Origin: Tidjanibacter sp.
Lineage (GTDB): Bacteria; Bacteroidota; Bacteroidia; Bacteroidales; Rikenellaceae
Direction of reading: 5' to 3'
Length of the DNA: 64,000 nucleotides
NCBI GenBank assembly: GCA_017503465.1
Contig: JAFVSY010000028.1
Location: 1-64,000, forward strand
Shown: piece by piece, positions 24,754 to 34,029 of the stretch
How positions within the stretch are numbered: the stretch's first letter is position 1
Layout: each line of letters opens with the position of its first letter
Position numbers and translations under genes: made by a program
The notes under the pieces: generated by a model
What the model was told of the DNA's origin: nothing
What the model saw: only the letters and a program-made list of their open reading frames with translations
The model's database searches: none

Positions 24754-26775
24754 ATGGATTTTAAGTTGGTGGCAGACTACAAGCCTACCGGCGACCAGCC
24801 GGAGGCCATCGAGGGCTTGGTGCGCTCGGTGCAAAGCGGTATGCCCCACACTACCCTGCTCGGCGTTACAGGCTCTGGTAAGACCTTCACCATAGCCAAC
24901 GCAGTGGCGCAGCTCAACCGCCCCACGCTCGTGCTCTCACACAACAAAACCCTCGCAGCGCAGCTCTACAGCGAGTTCAAAGCCTTCTTCCCCGACAACG
25001 CGGTGGAGTATTTCGTCTCCTACTACGACTACTATCAGCCCGAAGCCTATCTCCCCGCAAGCGACACCTACATCGAAAAGGACCTCGCCATCAACGACGA
25101 GATTGAAAAACTGCGACTCCACACCACAGCCTCGCTCCTCTCGGGCCGTAGGGATGTGATTGTGGTCTCCAGCGTGTCGTGTCTTTACGGAATCGGTAAC
25201 CCCTCGGACTTCCACGCCAACAGCATAACCCTCCGTGTGGGCGAAGAGATTGCACAGCGCAAGCTCCTCTACCGTTTTGTAGACGCCCTCTACACGCGCA
25301 CCGAGCGCAACCTTGAGCCCGCCACATTCCGAGTTAAGGGCGACACCATCGACATTATGCCCTCCTACGCCGAGAGCGAAGCCTATCGCATCTCGATGTT
25401 TGGCGACGAGGTGGAGGCCCTCTACCGCATAGACCCAATGACGGGCGCACGCACCGAGGAGTTGCAGGAGATAACCATCTTCCCCGCAAACCTCTTTGTA
25501 ACCACCCGCGAGCGCACCGAAAGGGCCATTCGCGAAATTCAACTCGACCTCGGCCACCGCATCGAAGAGTTTGAAAAAGAGGGGCGCAAGACCGAGGCAC
25601 AACGCATCAAGCAGAGGGTGGAGTATGACTTGGAGATGATTAAGGAGCTCGGCTACTGCTCCGGCATTGAGAACTACTCCCGCTATATGGATGGTCGCAA
25701 GCCGGGCGAGAGGCCCTTCTGTTTGCTGGACTACTTCCCCGAAGATTTCCTCCTCGTGGTAGACGAGAGCCACGTTACCATTCCGCAGGTGAGGGCTATG
25801 TATGGAGGCGACCGAGCACGCAAAGAGAACCTTGTGGAGTATGGTTTCCGCCTGCCCGCAGCTGTGGACAATAGGCCCCTGACTTTCAGCGAGTTCGAGA
25901 TGTTTGGGCGCAGCGTAATCTACTGCTCGGCAACCCCAGCCGACTACGAACTCATCAAGAGCGAAGGCTCCGTGGTGGAGCAACTCATCAGGCCCACAGG
26001 ACTCCTTGACCCCGAAATTGAGGTGCGCCCCACCGACAATCAGGTAGACGACCTGCTGGAGGAGATAAACCAATGCGTACACAGGGGGCAGAGGGTGCTC
26101 GTTACAACCCTCACAAAGCGTATGGCCGAGGAACTCTCCAAATACTTTGACCGCATCGGTATTCGCAACCGATACATACACTCCGATGTGGACACCCTCG
26201 ACCGAGTGCAGATTTTGGAGGACCTCAAGGCCGGCTCCTTTGATGTGCTCATTGGCGTGAACCTCCTGCGCGAGGGTCTTGACCTGCCCGAAGTGTCGCT
26301 CGTGGCCATTATGGATGCCGACAAAGAGGGCTTCCTGCGCAGCGAAAGGGCCCTGACTCAGACCGCAGGCCGCGCCGCACGTAATGTGGAAGGCCGCGTG
26401 ATTATGTATGCCGACAAGATTACCGATGCAATGCAGGGCACCATATCCGAAAGCCAACGCCGCCGACAAAAACAAATCAACTACAATGAGGCTAACGGCA
26501 TAACACCCACACAGATACGCCGATATACACGCACCACCATCGCAGGCAACACCTCCTCCGCCACATCCCTCTATGAGCCCTACCCGTTGGGTGGCTCCGG
26601 TGGGTTGATGGCTGCCGACAACAAGAGTGTCTACTCCGCATCCGAGCGCGAAAGTGCCATACTTGAGGCTCGCAAGCGTATGGAAGAAGCCGCCAAAGCA
26701 CTCGACTTCGCACAAGCCGCCCTATGGCGCGACCGAATGTATGAACTGCAAGGCAAAAAGAGCGATAAGAGGTAG
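24754..26775 (+). CDS. uvrB: Excinuclease ABC subunit B
   Basis: Damage-recognition helicase of nucleotide excision repair; it receives DNA from UvrA and recruits UvrC. The 673 residues show the Walker A GVTGSGKTFT (about 36-45), the beta-hairpin YYDYYQPEAY (about 90) that clamps the strand, DESHVTIPQ, and helicase motifs V and VI (GVNLLREGLDLP, QTAGRAARN). A C-terminal UVR motif (ARKRMEEAAKALDFAQAA) is present. uvrA and uvrC are not in the window. The stop is followed by a C8 tract (26781-26788) and the GtrA-like gene. Confidence 0.98.
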   Translation: MDFKLVADYKPTGDQPEAIEGLVRSVQSGMPHTTLLGVTGSGKTFTIANAVAQLNRPTLVLSHNKTLAAQLYSEFKAFFPDNAVEYFVSYYDYYQPEAYLPASDTYIEKDLAINDEIEKLRLHTTASLLSGRRDVIVVSSVSCLYGIGNPSDFHANSITLRVGEEIAQRKLLYRFVDALYTRTERNLEPATFRVKGDTIDIMPSYAESEAYRISMFGDEVEALYRIDPMTGARTEELQEITIFPANLFVTTRERTERAIREIQLDLGHRIEEFEKEGRKTEAQRIKQRVEYDLEMIKELGYCSGIENYSRYMDGRKPGERPFCLLDYFPEDFLLVVDESHVTIPQVRAMYGGDRARKENLVEYGFRLPAAVDNRPLTFSEFEMFGRSVIYCSATPADYELIKSEGSVVEQLIRPTGLLDPEIEVRPTDNQVDDLLEEINQCVHRGQRVLVTTLTKRMAEELSKYFDRIGIRNRYIHSDVDTLDRVQILEDLKAGSFDVLIGVNLLREGLDLPEVSLVAIMDADKEGFLRSERALTQTAGRAARNVEGRVIMYADKITDAMQGTISESQRRRQKQINYNEANGITPTQIRRYTRTTIAGNTSSATSLYEPYPLGGSGGLMAADNKSVYSASERESAILEARKRMEEAAKALDFAQAALWRDRMYELQGKKSDKR

Positions 26776-26813
26776 TTTTGCCCCCCCCATCAATTACACA
26801 CAAACAAATGTAA

Positions 26814-27296
26814 ATGAAGCAGATAGCGCACAAAATAACACAGTTGATAGACCTCTTCTACATCGCACCCATACGGAAGATTTGCCCCCAACAAACCTTC
26901 CGCTATGCCGTCTGCGGAGGCGCAAACCTTGTGCTCAACTGGCTACTCTATGCGCTCCTCTACGACGTGGTGCTCGGCTTCGACTACCTCAACCTCGGCA
27001 TTGTCTACATCTCACGACACATCGCCGCACTCTGCATCACATTCCCCATAACACTCCTCACCGGCTATTGGCTCCAAAGCCGCATATCCTTCGTGGGCTC
27101 CACGCTCGGCGACCGCCGCAGCCTTGTGCGCTACACCATCACCACGCTCGGCTCGCTGGCCATCAACTACGTGTGCCTCAAAATCTTCGTGGAGTGGAGC
27201 CACATCCACGCCCCCATAGCACAGGTACTCACCTCGCTCATCACAGTGATTTACAGCTACCTACTGCAAAAATATTGGACCTTCCGCAAAGCATAA
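26814..27296 (+). CDS. GtrA-family small membrane protein
   Basis: A 160-residue protein with four predicted transmembrane helices in the GtrA (PF04138) layout. It has an N-terminal FRYAVCGGANLVLNW, a central TLLTGYWLQSRISFV, and a C-terminal YLLQKYWTFRKA; the aromatic WTF near the end is typical. Family members are linked to flipping of undecaprenyl-phosphate-sugars or to cell-surface polysaccharide work. No glycosyltransferase lies beside it, so the substrate is unknown. It starts 38 bp after uvrB and probably shares its transcript. Confidence 0.88.
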   Translation: MKQIAHKITQLIDLFYIAPIRKICPQQTFRYAVCGGANLVLNWLLYALLYDVVLGFDYLNLGIVYISRHIAALCITFPITLLTGYWLQSRISFVGSTLGDRRSLVRYTITTLGSLAINYVCLKIFVEWSHIHAPIAQVLTSLITVIYSYLLQKYWTFRKA

Positions 27297-27312
27297 TCTT
27301 TGCTTGTGGTTG

Positions 27313-27430
27313 GGGGTCTAACGTCTTTTTTTAGGGAATTTAGTGAATTTAGGGAGTTTTCCCTACACTCCCTAACCTCTCTACACTCCCTAATTTCCCT
27401 TTCTTGCCCTTCCTTGCCCTTTCTGCCCTT
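27313..27430. repeat. Composite intergenic repeat locus upstream of dnaG
   Basis: GTCTAACGTC, TTTTTTTAGGGAATTTAG units, CTCCCTACACTCCCTAACC..., CCCTAATTTCCCTTTCTTGCCC, and TTGCCCTTTC units come in the same order as at 21301-21430. It ends directly before the dnaG promoter. Confidence 0.7.
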
Positions 27431-27437
27431 CGCTATT

Positions 27438-27467
27438 TTGCAAAATACAAAGTATTTTGTACCTTTA
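27438..27467 (+). promoter_or_regulatory. dnaG promoter whose spacer is a perfect inverted repeat
   Basis: TTG (27438-27440), 19 bp, TACCTTTA (27460-27467). The spacer CAAAATACAAAGTATTTTG is itself a perfect 8-3-8 palindrome, placed where a repressor would block polymerase. Confidence 0.55.
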
Positions 27468-27513
27468 CGTGCTAATTTTGCGCACAAGCATAATCATCCA
27501 CAACGGCAACACT

Positions 27514-29481
27514 ATGATTGACAGAGCAACAGTAGACAAAATATACGCCACAGCCAACGTGGTGGAGGTTGTCAGCGACTTCATTTCGCTCCGCAAGCAG
27601 GGAGTGAACTACACCGCTTGTTGCCCCTTCCACAACGAAAAAACACCCTCCTTTGTGGTCTCCCCATCCAAAGGGCTCTACAAGTGTTTCGGTTGTGGCA
27701 AGGGTGGTAATGCCGTGACGTTCGTGATGGAGCACGAAAAGCTCACCTACGTGGAGGCCCTCAAGTGGGTGGCCAAAAAATATGGCATCCCCGTGGAGGA
27801 GCGCGAGGAGACCCCCGAGGAGAAGCAACGCAACGACGACAGGGAGAGTATGATGATTGTCAATGCGTGGGCTTCGGACTACTTTATGAAGGCCCTTTAC
27901 GACACCGACGAGGGGTTGAGCGTGGCCCGCAGTTACTTCGCAGGCCGAGGGCTCACCGATGCCACAATCAGAAAATTCGGACTCGGCTACTGCCCCGGTC
28001 GTGGTGATGTGATGACCCAAGCCGCACTCAAGGGTGGCTACAAGGAGAAATTCCTCATCGACACCGGCCTCACAATCAAACGCGAAACGGGTGGCTACTA
28101 CGACCGCTTCTGTGGCAGGGCGATGTTCCCCATACAGACCATCAGTGGTCGCGTTACGGCCTTTAGTGGTCGCGCCCTCTCCGGCGAGAACAAGGCAAAG
28201 TATGTCAATTCGCCCGAGAGTATGGTCTACAGCAAGAGCAACAACCTCTATGGTATCTACTTTGCCAAGAGTGCCATTGCGAAGGAGGACCACTGTATCC
28301 TTGTGGAGGGCAACATCGACGTGGTGCAGATGCACCAAAAGGGCATTGAGAATGTGGTTGCTCCCCTCGGTACGGCTCTCACGGTGGAGCAGGTGAGGGT
28401 TATCAGCCGCTTCACACGCAACATCACACTCCTCTTCGACGGCGACAATGCGGGCGTGAAGGCGGCCATTAAGGGCGTGGACCTCGTGCTTAAGGAGGGT
28501 ATGAATGTGAGGGTTGTGGTGCTGCCGGAGGGTGAGGACCCCGACTCCTATGCTCGCGCCCACACGGCCGACCAAATCAGGGAGTTCATCGACCGCAACC
28601 GCAAGGACTTCATCTCCTTCAAGGCTTCGCTCTATGCCGAGCAGGTGCAGAGGGACCCCATACGCAAGGCCGAACTTATCAGCGATATGGTGAGCAGCAT
28701 TGCGCTCATCCCCGACGACATTCAGCGCTCGGTTTTCATCAAGGAGTGCGCCAAGACTATGGATGTGGACGAGAGTCTGCTCACGGGCGAGGTTATCCGC
28801 AAGCGTATGGGCACCCAGTATGACCGCCACACCCACGACTTTATCCGCAACCAACAGGCCCGCCAAAGGGTTGAGGCGCGAGAACTCAAAGAGGTGGTGA
28901 GTGTTGGCAGGCACAAGGCAGGCAGCAGTATGACCGAGTTGGAGAAGGAACTCGCAGGCTACCTCATAAAGTATGGCCACTGCTCGTTCAACTACCGCGA
29001 TGGCAGAGTGGTTACGCCCTTCAACGTGGCCGACACCATCTTTGCGGAGATTGAGGGCGAGGGGCTTCAGTTTAGGGATGCGCGCTATAGGGCTATTATG
29101 GAGTGCTATCAGGCCAACCGTGGCAGCGTGGCCGAGGGTGAGAAGGTGCCCGAGCACTTCTTCATTGAGATGAACGACCCCGAGGCGAGCTGTGCGGCCG
29201 TGGACATCCTCACCGAGAACGACAACTACAAGCAGTCGCAAATCTGGAAGGAGCACGACATCTACATCGACACCGAGGAGGAACGCTTGGGTAAGATTAT
29301 CCCCAAGAGTATCCTGCTCTACAAGTCGAAGGCCATCGAGGCACTGATTGAGGATTTGAACAAGAAGTTGGCCGATATGGACGAGGAGGCTGCCGAGTAT
29401 ATGTCGGTGGTGGAGAAAATCGCCCTCTTCAACAGTATGCGCAAGGAGATGGCCGAGAAAATTCAGCGAAACATTCTATGA
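27514..29481 (+). CDS. dnaG: DNA primase
   Basis: Primase of 655 residues that makes RNA primers at the replication fork. The ATG at 27514 gives the family N-terminus ([20 protein letters not shown]). The zinc-binding domain shows [11 protein letters not shown] and CFGCGKGG (about 40-70). The Toprim core has the acidic motif [10 protein letters not shown] and LLFDGDNAG (about 270-315). The C-terminal third, which meets the DnaB helicase, is poorly conserved, as usual. The stop overlaps the smpB start by 4 bp (ATGA), indicating translational coupling. Confidence 0.97.
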   Translation: MIDRATVDKIYATANVVEVVSDFISLRKQGVNYTACCPFHNEKTPSFVVSPSKGLYKCFGCGKGGNAVTFVMEHEKLTYVEALKWVAKKYGIPVEEREETPEEKQRNDDRESMMIVNAWASDYFMKALYDTDEGLSVARSYFAGRGLTDATIRKFGLGYCPGRGDVMTQAALKGGYKEKFLIDTGLTIKRETGGYYDRFCGRAMFPIQTISGRVTAFSGRALSGENKAKYVNSPESMVYSKSNNLYGIYFAKSAIAKEDHCILVEGNIDVVQMHQKGIENVVAPLGTALTVEQVRVISRFTRNITLLFDGDNAGVKAAIKGVDLVLKEGMNVRVVVLPEGEDPDSYARAHTADQIREFIDRNRKDFISFKASLYAEQVQRDPIRKAELISDMVSSIALIPDDIQRSVFIKECAKTMDVDESLLTGEVIRKRMGTQYDRHTHDFIRNQQARQRVEARELKEVVSVGRHKAGSSMTELEKELAGYLIKYGHCSFNYRDGRVVTPFNVADTIFAEIEGEGLQFRDARYRAIMECYQANRGSVAEGEKVPEHFFIEMNDPEASCAAVDILTENDNYKQSQIWKEHDIYIDTEEERLGKIIPKSILLYKSKAIEALIEDLNKKLADMDEEAAEYMSVVEKIALFNSMRKEMAEKIQRNIL

Positions 29482-29942
29482 GCGACTATAGGAACATATC
29501 AATAAAAAATAAGCGCGCCTACTTCAACTACGAGATTTTGGAGGAGTTTGTGGCGGGCATTGTCTTGGCCGGCACGGAGATTAAGTCCCTGCGCTTGGGC
29601 AAGGCTTCGTTGGTGGACTGCTACTGCTACTTTGTAAACCACGAGCTCTTCATCCGAGGGATGAACATTGCGGAGTATGCGTGGGGCAACATCAACAACC
29701 ACGCCCCCAAGAGGGACCGCAAGTTGCTCCTCACGGCTCGTGAGCTGACCAAGTTGGAGCGGGCTTCGCAGGACAAGGGTGTAACGATTGTGGGCTTGCG
29801 TATGTTCATCAACGATAGGGGCTTTGCAAAGGTTGCCATTGGCCTCGCCCGTGGTAAGCACGAGTACGACAAGCGCGAAACAATCAAACAACGCGACACC
29901 AAACGAGAACTCGACACAATCAAAAAACAATATAGACGATAG
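29478..29942 (+). CDS. smpB: SsrA-binding protein SmpB
   Basis: tmRNA partner in trans-translation. The 154 residues start [22 protein letters not shown] and contain the SmpB signature [13 protein letters not shown]. The C-terminal tail ([15 protein letters not shown]) is lysine/arginine-rich and enters the ribosome decoding site in known SmpBs. Its start overlaps the dnaG stop. The tmRNA gene itself was not found in the window. Confidence 0.97.
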   Translation: MSDYRNISIKNKRAYFNYEILEEFVAGIVLAGTEIKSLRLGKASLVDCYCYFVNHELFIRGMNIAEYAWGNINNHAPKRDRKLLLTARELTKLERASQDKGVTIVGLRMFINDRGFAKVAIGLARGKHEYDKRETIKQRDTKRELDTIKKQYRR

Positions 29943-29953
29943 GGCCTTCGGCA

Positions 29954-29980
29954 AATTCAAAATTCAAAATTCAAAATTTT
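29954..29980. repeat. AATTCAAA array, left flank of the four-helix-bundle gene
   Basis: Three and a half copies of AATTCAAA in tandem. The reverse complement forms a matching array at 30352-30383, so the two bracket the 29997-30353 gene as inverted repeats. Confidence 0.75.
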
Positions 29981-29996
29981 CGGTCCACCAAAGAGA

Positions 29997-30353
29997 ATGA
30001 AAGAGGAGAATGTGATTTTGACCAAAAGTTATGACTTTGCCAATCGTGCTGTTCGCCTATGTCGATTCTTGTGCGAGCAACATAGAGAGTATGTATTATC
30101 ACAACAGATGCTTCGTAGCGGTACAAGTATTGGGGCCAATGTTCGTGAAGCACAAAGGGCGCAATCTCGCAAAGACTTTATCGCCAAACTAACTGTTGCG
30201 CTAAAAGAAGCATATGAAACAGAGTATTGGTTGGAGTTGTTACACGACAACAACTATCTGACCAAAGAACAATTTGACAGCATCTTCAAGGATTGCAGAG
30301 ATTTGACCAATATATTATCACGGATAGTAATCAGTTCAAAATCTCAAGAGTAA
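29997..30353 (+). CDS. Four-helix-bundle protein (S23/IVS-type, TIGR02436)
   Basis: The 118 residues match the four-helix-bundle family first found in 23S rRNA intervening sequences, related to the Avd protein of diversity-generating retroelements. Typical segments are SYDFANRAVRLCRFL, QMLRSGTSIGANVREA and EAYETEYWLELL. No enzyme activity is known for the family; basic surfaces suggest RNA binding. The gene is visibly AT-richer than its neighbours and lies between smpB and tsaB. Inverted AATTCAAA arrays bracket it on both sides, which looks like an inserted cassette. No reverse transcriptase or target gene is nearby. The family call is firm; mobility is inference. Confidence 0.9.
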   Translation: MKEENVILTKSYDFANRAVRLCRFLCEQHREYVLSQQMLRSGTSIGANVREAQRAQSRKDFIAKLTVALKEAYETEYWLELLHDNNYLTKEQFDSIFKDCRDLTNILSRIVISSKSQE

Positions 30354-30383
30354 TTTTGAATTTTGAATTTTAAATTTTGAATT
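30352..30383. repeat. TTTGAATT array, right flank of the four-helix-bundle gene
   Basis: Tandem AATTTTGAATTTTGAA units begin in the stop codon of the four-helix-bundle gene and end 5 bp before tsaB. It is the inverted counterpart of 29954-29980. Confidence 0.75.
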
Positions 30384-30387
30384 ACCA

Positions 30388-31095
30388 ATGGGTTTAATTT
30401 TATGTATTGAGACAGGCACCGACATTTGTTCGGTGGCATTGGCAAGGGATGGCGAGATGATAGCCCTCAGGGAGAGCGACCTCGGGCACGACCACGCACG
30501 CAAGGTGGGTGTGTTCACACAGGAGCTCCTCCAGGAGCACAACATTGCCCCCGACGAGTTAGACGCTGTTGCTGTGGGCAAGGGCCCCGGCTCCTACACC
30601 GGACTGCGCATCGGAGTGTCGTTTGCCAAGGGTATGTGCTACGCACTCGGTATTCCACTGGTGTCGGTGGACTCCCTCAGGTCGTTGGCCGCCTGCTTGG
30701 CCGAGGAGCACGAAGCGGGTATCGTGGAGGTGGAAGATTGGGACAACACCATCCTCTGCCCTATGATTGACGCTCGCAGGATGGAGGTCTACGCCGAGTT
30801 GTTCGACACCTCGTTGGTGCCCCAAAGCGAGGTGGTGGCCGAGGTGGTTACCGATAGGAGCTTCTTCGATGTGCAACTTCAGCGCAAGAGGCTTGTGATT
30901 TTCGGTAGCGGAGCCGAAAAGTGCAGGGGCATATTGGAGTGGGCCGAGTATGTGGAGATTGCACCCTCCGCCCGCGGACTCTGCGCCGAGGCAGAGAGGA
31001 AACTACAAGCCGGCGAGGTGGAAGATGTGGCCTACTTTGAGCCTTTCTACCTGAAAGACTTCATCGTTACGGCCTCCAAGAAGAAACTTTTTTGA
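30388..31095 (+). CDS. tsaB: tRNA threonylcarbamoyladenosine biosynthesis protein TsaB
   Basis: Partner of TsaD in making t6A37 on ANN-decoding tRNAs. The 235 residues start with the ASKHA fold (LILCIETGTDICSVAL) and carry GKGPGSYTGLRIG (about 67-79), the TsaB hallmark. Unlike TsaD it lacks the metal-binding HxxxH, as expected. The next gene starts 18 bp downstream. Confidence 0.96.
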   Translation: MGLILCIETGTDICSVALARDGEMIALRESDLGHDHARKVGVFTQELLQEHNIAPDELDAVAVGKGPGSYTGLRIGVSFAKGMCYALGIPLVSVDSLRSLAACLAEEHEAGIVEVEDWDNTILCPMIDARRMEVYAELFDTSLVPQSEVVAEVVTDRSFFDVQLQRKRLVIFGSGAEKCRGILEWAEYVEIAPSARGLCAEAERKLQAGEVEDVAYFEPFYLKDFIVTASKKKLF

Positions 31096-31113
31096 CACAA
31101 TAGACCAAAAACT

Positions 31114-31551
31114 ATGGGATATAAGGAAGACAAACAATACCAACTCGATGGGCGCTATATGCGTATGGCGCGCGTGTGGGCCGAGAACTCCTACTGTGTT
31201 CGCCGCCAGGTGGGCGCACTCATCGTCAAGGACAAGATGATTATCTCGGACGGCTACAACGGCACCCCCTCGGGCTTTGAGAACATCTGCGAGGACGACA
31301 GCGGGGTAACCAAACCCTATGTGCTCCACGCCGAGGCCAACGCCATCACCAAGTTGGCCAAGAGCCACAATAGTGGCGATGGCAGCACCCTCTATGTTAC
31401 TGCCTCGCCTTGTATGGAGTGCTCGAAACTCATCATCCAGTCGGGCATCAAGAGGGTTGTCTACAGCGACCTCTACCACAACACCGATGGCGTGGAACTG
31501 CTCAAACGCAGCGGCATTGAGGTTGTCCACCACCCCGTGGAGGGGAATTGA
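31114..31551 (+). CDS. Deoxycytidylate deaminase family protein
   Basis: Zinc deaminase that probably turns dCMP into dUMP for thymidylate synthesis. The 145 residues hold the cytidine-deaminase fold with HAEANAI (catalytic His-Glu, about 71) and SPCMECSKLI (two zinc cysteines, about 98). A second set of cysteines and histidines near NICEDD may bind a structural zinc, as in dCMP deaminases and ComEB. It follows tsaB by 18 bp and probably shares its transcript. A general cytosine/guanine deaminase is a less likely alternative. Confidence 0.9.
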   Translation: MGYKEDKQYQLDGRYMRMARVWAENSYCVRRQVGALIVKDKMIISDGYNGTPSGFENICEDDSGVTKPYVLHAEANAITKLAKSHNSGDGSTLYVTASPCMECSKLIIQSGIKRVVYSDLYHNTDGVELLKRSGIEVVHHPVEGN

Positions 31552-31830
31552 GAATTCAAAATTTTCCTCTCCTAAGTTAGGAGAGGGTGCCGTTAGGCGG
31601 GAGAGGTCTGTCGGGACCGCCCACTGACACAAACATACCTCTCTGGCACTGCGTGCCATCTCCCCTAACTTAGGGGAGAGTGAATTAAAGGGCAAGAAAG
31701 GGCAGGAAAGGGAAATTAGGGAGTGTAGGGAATGTAGAGAGTGTAGAGAGGTTAGGGAGCGTAGGGAGAAATTCCCTAAATTCCCTAACTTCACTAAATT
31801 CCCTAAAAAAAGACGTTAGACGTTAGACCA
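31548..31830. repeat. Composite intergenic repeat locus upstream of the MATE gene
   Basis: CTCTCCTAAGTTAGGAGAG, GCCGTTAGGCGGGAGAGGTCTG, then the inverted set of the 21301-21500 modules: ACCTCTCTGGCAC, TCTCCCCTAACTTAGGGGAGA (about 31660-31680), GGGCAAGAAAGGGC, GGGAAATTAGGGAGTGTAGGG, AAATTCCCTAA units, and GACGTTAGACGTTAGAC. There is no gene in 31552-31951. Confidence 0.7.
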
Positions 31831-31856
31831 AAAACGGCAGTAACCCACCCCAACGA

Positions 31857-31921
31857 CACAAAGCACCGCAAGGATGGGACTACATTAAAAGTTTTTCGGG
31901 CGCCTTTTTACAAAAAGGTGC
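31857..31921 (+). promoter_or_regulatory. Leader element with hairpin, copy B (before the MATE gene)
   Basis: CACAAAGCACCGC, AGGATGGGA and TACATTAAAAGTTTTT align with the queD leader at 36 of 40 positions. The following hairpin (31900-31921, GCGCCTTTTT-AC-AAAAAGGTGC) has a different stem sequence that still pairs. The A-rich leader and ATG follow 30 bases later. Confidence 0.7.
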
Positions 31922-31951
31922 AAAACAAAAAAAGAAAACGAAAAGAAAAAT

Positions 31952-33373
31952 ATGGCACAGGTTATTCCGACAGAGTTAGGTACGGAGGGTATTGGTAAGT
32001 TGTTGCGCAGGTATGCTGTGCCTGCGATTATTGCGATGACGGCTTCATCGTTGTACAATATGGTGGACAGCATATTCATTGGTCAGGGCGTTGGTCCGTT
32101 GGCCATTTCGGGTTTGGCTGTAACCTTTCCTTTGATGAACATTTCGGCAGCATTTGGCTCGTTGGTGGGTGTTGGTGCTTCGGCGATTGTGTCGATGCTG
32201 CTGGGCCAGAGGAACTATGGCGTTGCACGCAAGGTGTTGGGCAATGTGATGACTATGAATGTGGTGTTGGGTGTGGTGCTGATGTTCTTTGGGTTGTTGT
32301 TTTTGGACCCCATCCTCTACTTCTTTGGGGCGAGCGAGAACACCATTGTGTATGCGAGGGAGTATATGATATACATCCTCTTGGGCAACGTCATCACCCA
32401 CCTCTACTTGGGCCTTAACGCGGTGTTGAGGTCGGCGGGCAGACCGAAGGTGTCGATGTGGCTCACGATACTCACGGTGGTGCTGAATGCGATTTTGGAC
32501 CCCATTTTCATCTTTGTGTTCGATATGGGTATCAAGGGTGCGGCCATAGCCACGGTGCTGGCACAAACGGTGTCGCTGGTGTGGCAACTGCGCCTGCTGA
32601 CGAACAAGAACGAGGTGCTCCACTTTGAGAACGGCAAGGTCTTTACGTATGACAAGAAGATTGCCCGTGAGTCGCTCAAAATTGGCCTTTCGCCCTTCCT
32701 GATGAATATGGCTTCGTGCTTTGTGGTGCTGCTGATAAACAACCAGTTGCGCCGCTATGGCGATGAGATGGGCCCGGGTGTGGGCGACATTGCCATTGGT
32801 GCCTATGGTATTGTAAACCGCATTTTGTTCTTGTTTGTGATGATTGTTATGGGCTTCAACCAAGGAATGCAGCCCATTGCGGGCTACAACTACGGTGCGG
32901 GGCTCTACGATAGGGTGTTGAAAGTGTTTTGGCAGACCGTGGGTTGGGCTACGGTGTGTACCACGCTGGGCTTTGTCGTGGGCGCGTTTGTGCCGGAGGT
33001 TGCCGTGAGGTTGTTCACCAGCGATGCGAAGATGATTGAGATTGCCTCTCGGGGCTTCACCATTGCCGTGGCCACCTTCCCCATTGTGGGCATCGGTATG
33101 GTGGCTTCCAACTTCTTCCAGAGCATCGGTATGGCGGGCAAGGCCATATTCTTGTCGCTCTCGCGTCAGGTGCTGTTTCTGATTCCGTGCCTGATTGTGG
33201 TGCCGCTGTTCTTTGGCATTGAGGGCGTGTGGATGGCACTGCCCATCTCGGATGCGGTTTCATCGGTGGTGGCCGTGGTGCTGATACTTGGTCTGATGCG
33301 CACATTCAGGAAAAATCCGCAAACCGTTGGCTTCAAGGGTGTTGAGGGAGATGAAGAGGAGAACAAACAATAA
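31952..33373 (+). CDS. MATE-family multidrug efflux transporter
   Basis: Inner-membrane cation-coupled exporter of 473 residues with 12 predicted transmembrane helices in two homologous halves. The N-terminal half shows VPAIIAMTASSLYNMVDSIF and IGQGVGPLAISGLAVTFP, typical of the DinF/NorM-like MatE (PF01554) repeats. The second half repeats the pattern around IVMGFNQGMQPIAGYNYGA. The substrate cannot be read from sequence. It has the shared leader element upstream and the kinase-like gene 13 bp downstream. Confidence 0.94.
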   Translation: MAQVIPTELGTEGIGKLLRRYAVPAIIAMTASSLYNMVDSIFIGQGVGPLAISGLAVTFPLMNISAAFGSLVGVGASAIVSMLLGQRNYGVARKVLGNVMTMNVVLGVVLMFFGLLFLDPILYFFGASENTIVYAREYMIYILLGNVITHLYLGLNAVLRSAGRPKVSMWLTILTVVLNAILDPIFIFVFDMGIKGAAIATVLAQTVSLVWQLRLLTNKNEVLHFENGKVFTYDKKIARESLKIGLSPFLMNMASCFVVLLINNQLRRYGDEMGPGVGDIAIGAYGIVNRILFLFVMIVMGFNQGMQPIAGYNYGAGLYDRVLKVFWQTVGWATVCTTLGFVVGAFVPEVAVRLFTSDAKMIEIASRGFTIAVATFPIVGIGMVASNFFQSIGMAGKAIFLSLSRQVLFLIPCLIVVPLFFGIEGVWMALPISDAVSSVVAVVLILGLMRTFRKNPQTVGFKGVEGDEEENKQ

Positions 33374-33386
33374 AGGAGTGAGAGAT

Positions 33387-33995
33387 ATGGAGAAGAAGTT
33401 TGTGATAACCATCGGTCGCCAACTGGGTAGTGGTGGTAAGGATATTGCGGAGAGGCTCGGAGCAAAGTTGGGCGTTCCTGTCTACGACAAACAAATCATC
33501 AACGAGGCCGCCAAGGAGAGCGGCCTGCTGCCCTCGCTCTTTGAGCAGGCCGATGAGAAGGAGAGTAAGGTGCGCCCTATGGGGTGGAGCACTTGGGGCC
33601 TCAACTCGGCTGTCTACTCGGGCTATATCAACAACGACACCCTCTTCGGTATCCAGAGCCAAACCATTGAGAAGTTGGCCGAGAGGGGTAGTTGTGTGAT
33701 TGTTGGCAGGTGTGCCGACTATGTGCTGCGAGAGGTGGAGGGCGTGTTGAGAGTCTTTATCACTGCCGAGGAGAGCGACCGCATCGAGCGCATCTGCGGA
33801 TGCAAGGGGTGTGGCGCAAAGGAGGCCGCCCAGAGCATAGCCCAAACGGAGAAACAGCGTGCGGCCTACTACAACTACTACACCTTCAAGACGTGGGGTG
33901 CAGCCGAGAGTTACGACCTCTGCCTGAACTCCTCACTACTGGGCGTGGAGGGCTGCGTGGATGTTATCATCGCCGCACTCGGCAGGCTCGGATAG
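33387..33995 (+). CDS. Cytidylate kinase-like family protein
   Basis: A P-loop kinase-like protein of 202 residues (Cytidylate_kin2, PF13189). The ATG at 33387 has AGGAG 14 bp upstream; the longer frame starts inside the MATE gene and was rejected. It begins EKKFVITIGRQLGSGGKDIAERLG, with a GRQLGSGG loop in place of a classic Walker A. VIVGRCADYVLR follows near residue 105. The substrate has not been proven for this family; it is commonly found beside transporters in anaerobes. The canonical Cmk is a different, larger-core family. Confidence 0.88.
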   Translation: MEKKFVITIGRQLGSGGKDIAERLGAKLGVPVYDKQIINEAAKESGLLPSLFEQADEKESKVRPMGWSTWGLNSAVYSGYINNDTLFGIQSQTIEKLAERGSCVIVGRCADYVLREVEGVLRVFITAEESDRIERICGCKGCGAKEAAQSIAQTEKQRAAYYNYYTFKTWGAAESYDLCLNSSLLGVEGCVDVIIAALGRLG

Positions 33996-34029
33996 GCAAG
34001 GGCGCAAACATAGCCTCAAGAGAAAATCA

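Noticed and set aside
24937..26715. 592-codon minus-strand frame antisense to uvrB
   Set aside because: Shadow frame produced by codon bias; the His/Val/Gly-rich translation has no family features. The same applies to long antisense frames over dnaG (27472-29256), nrdJ (39139-41889) and atpA/atpG (59561-61414).
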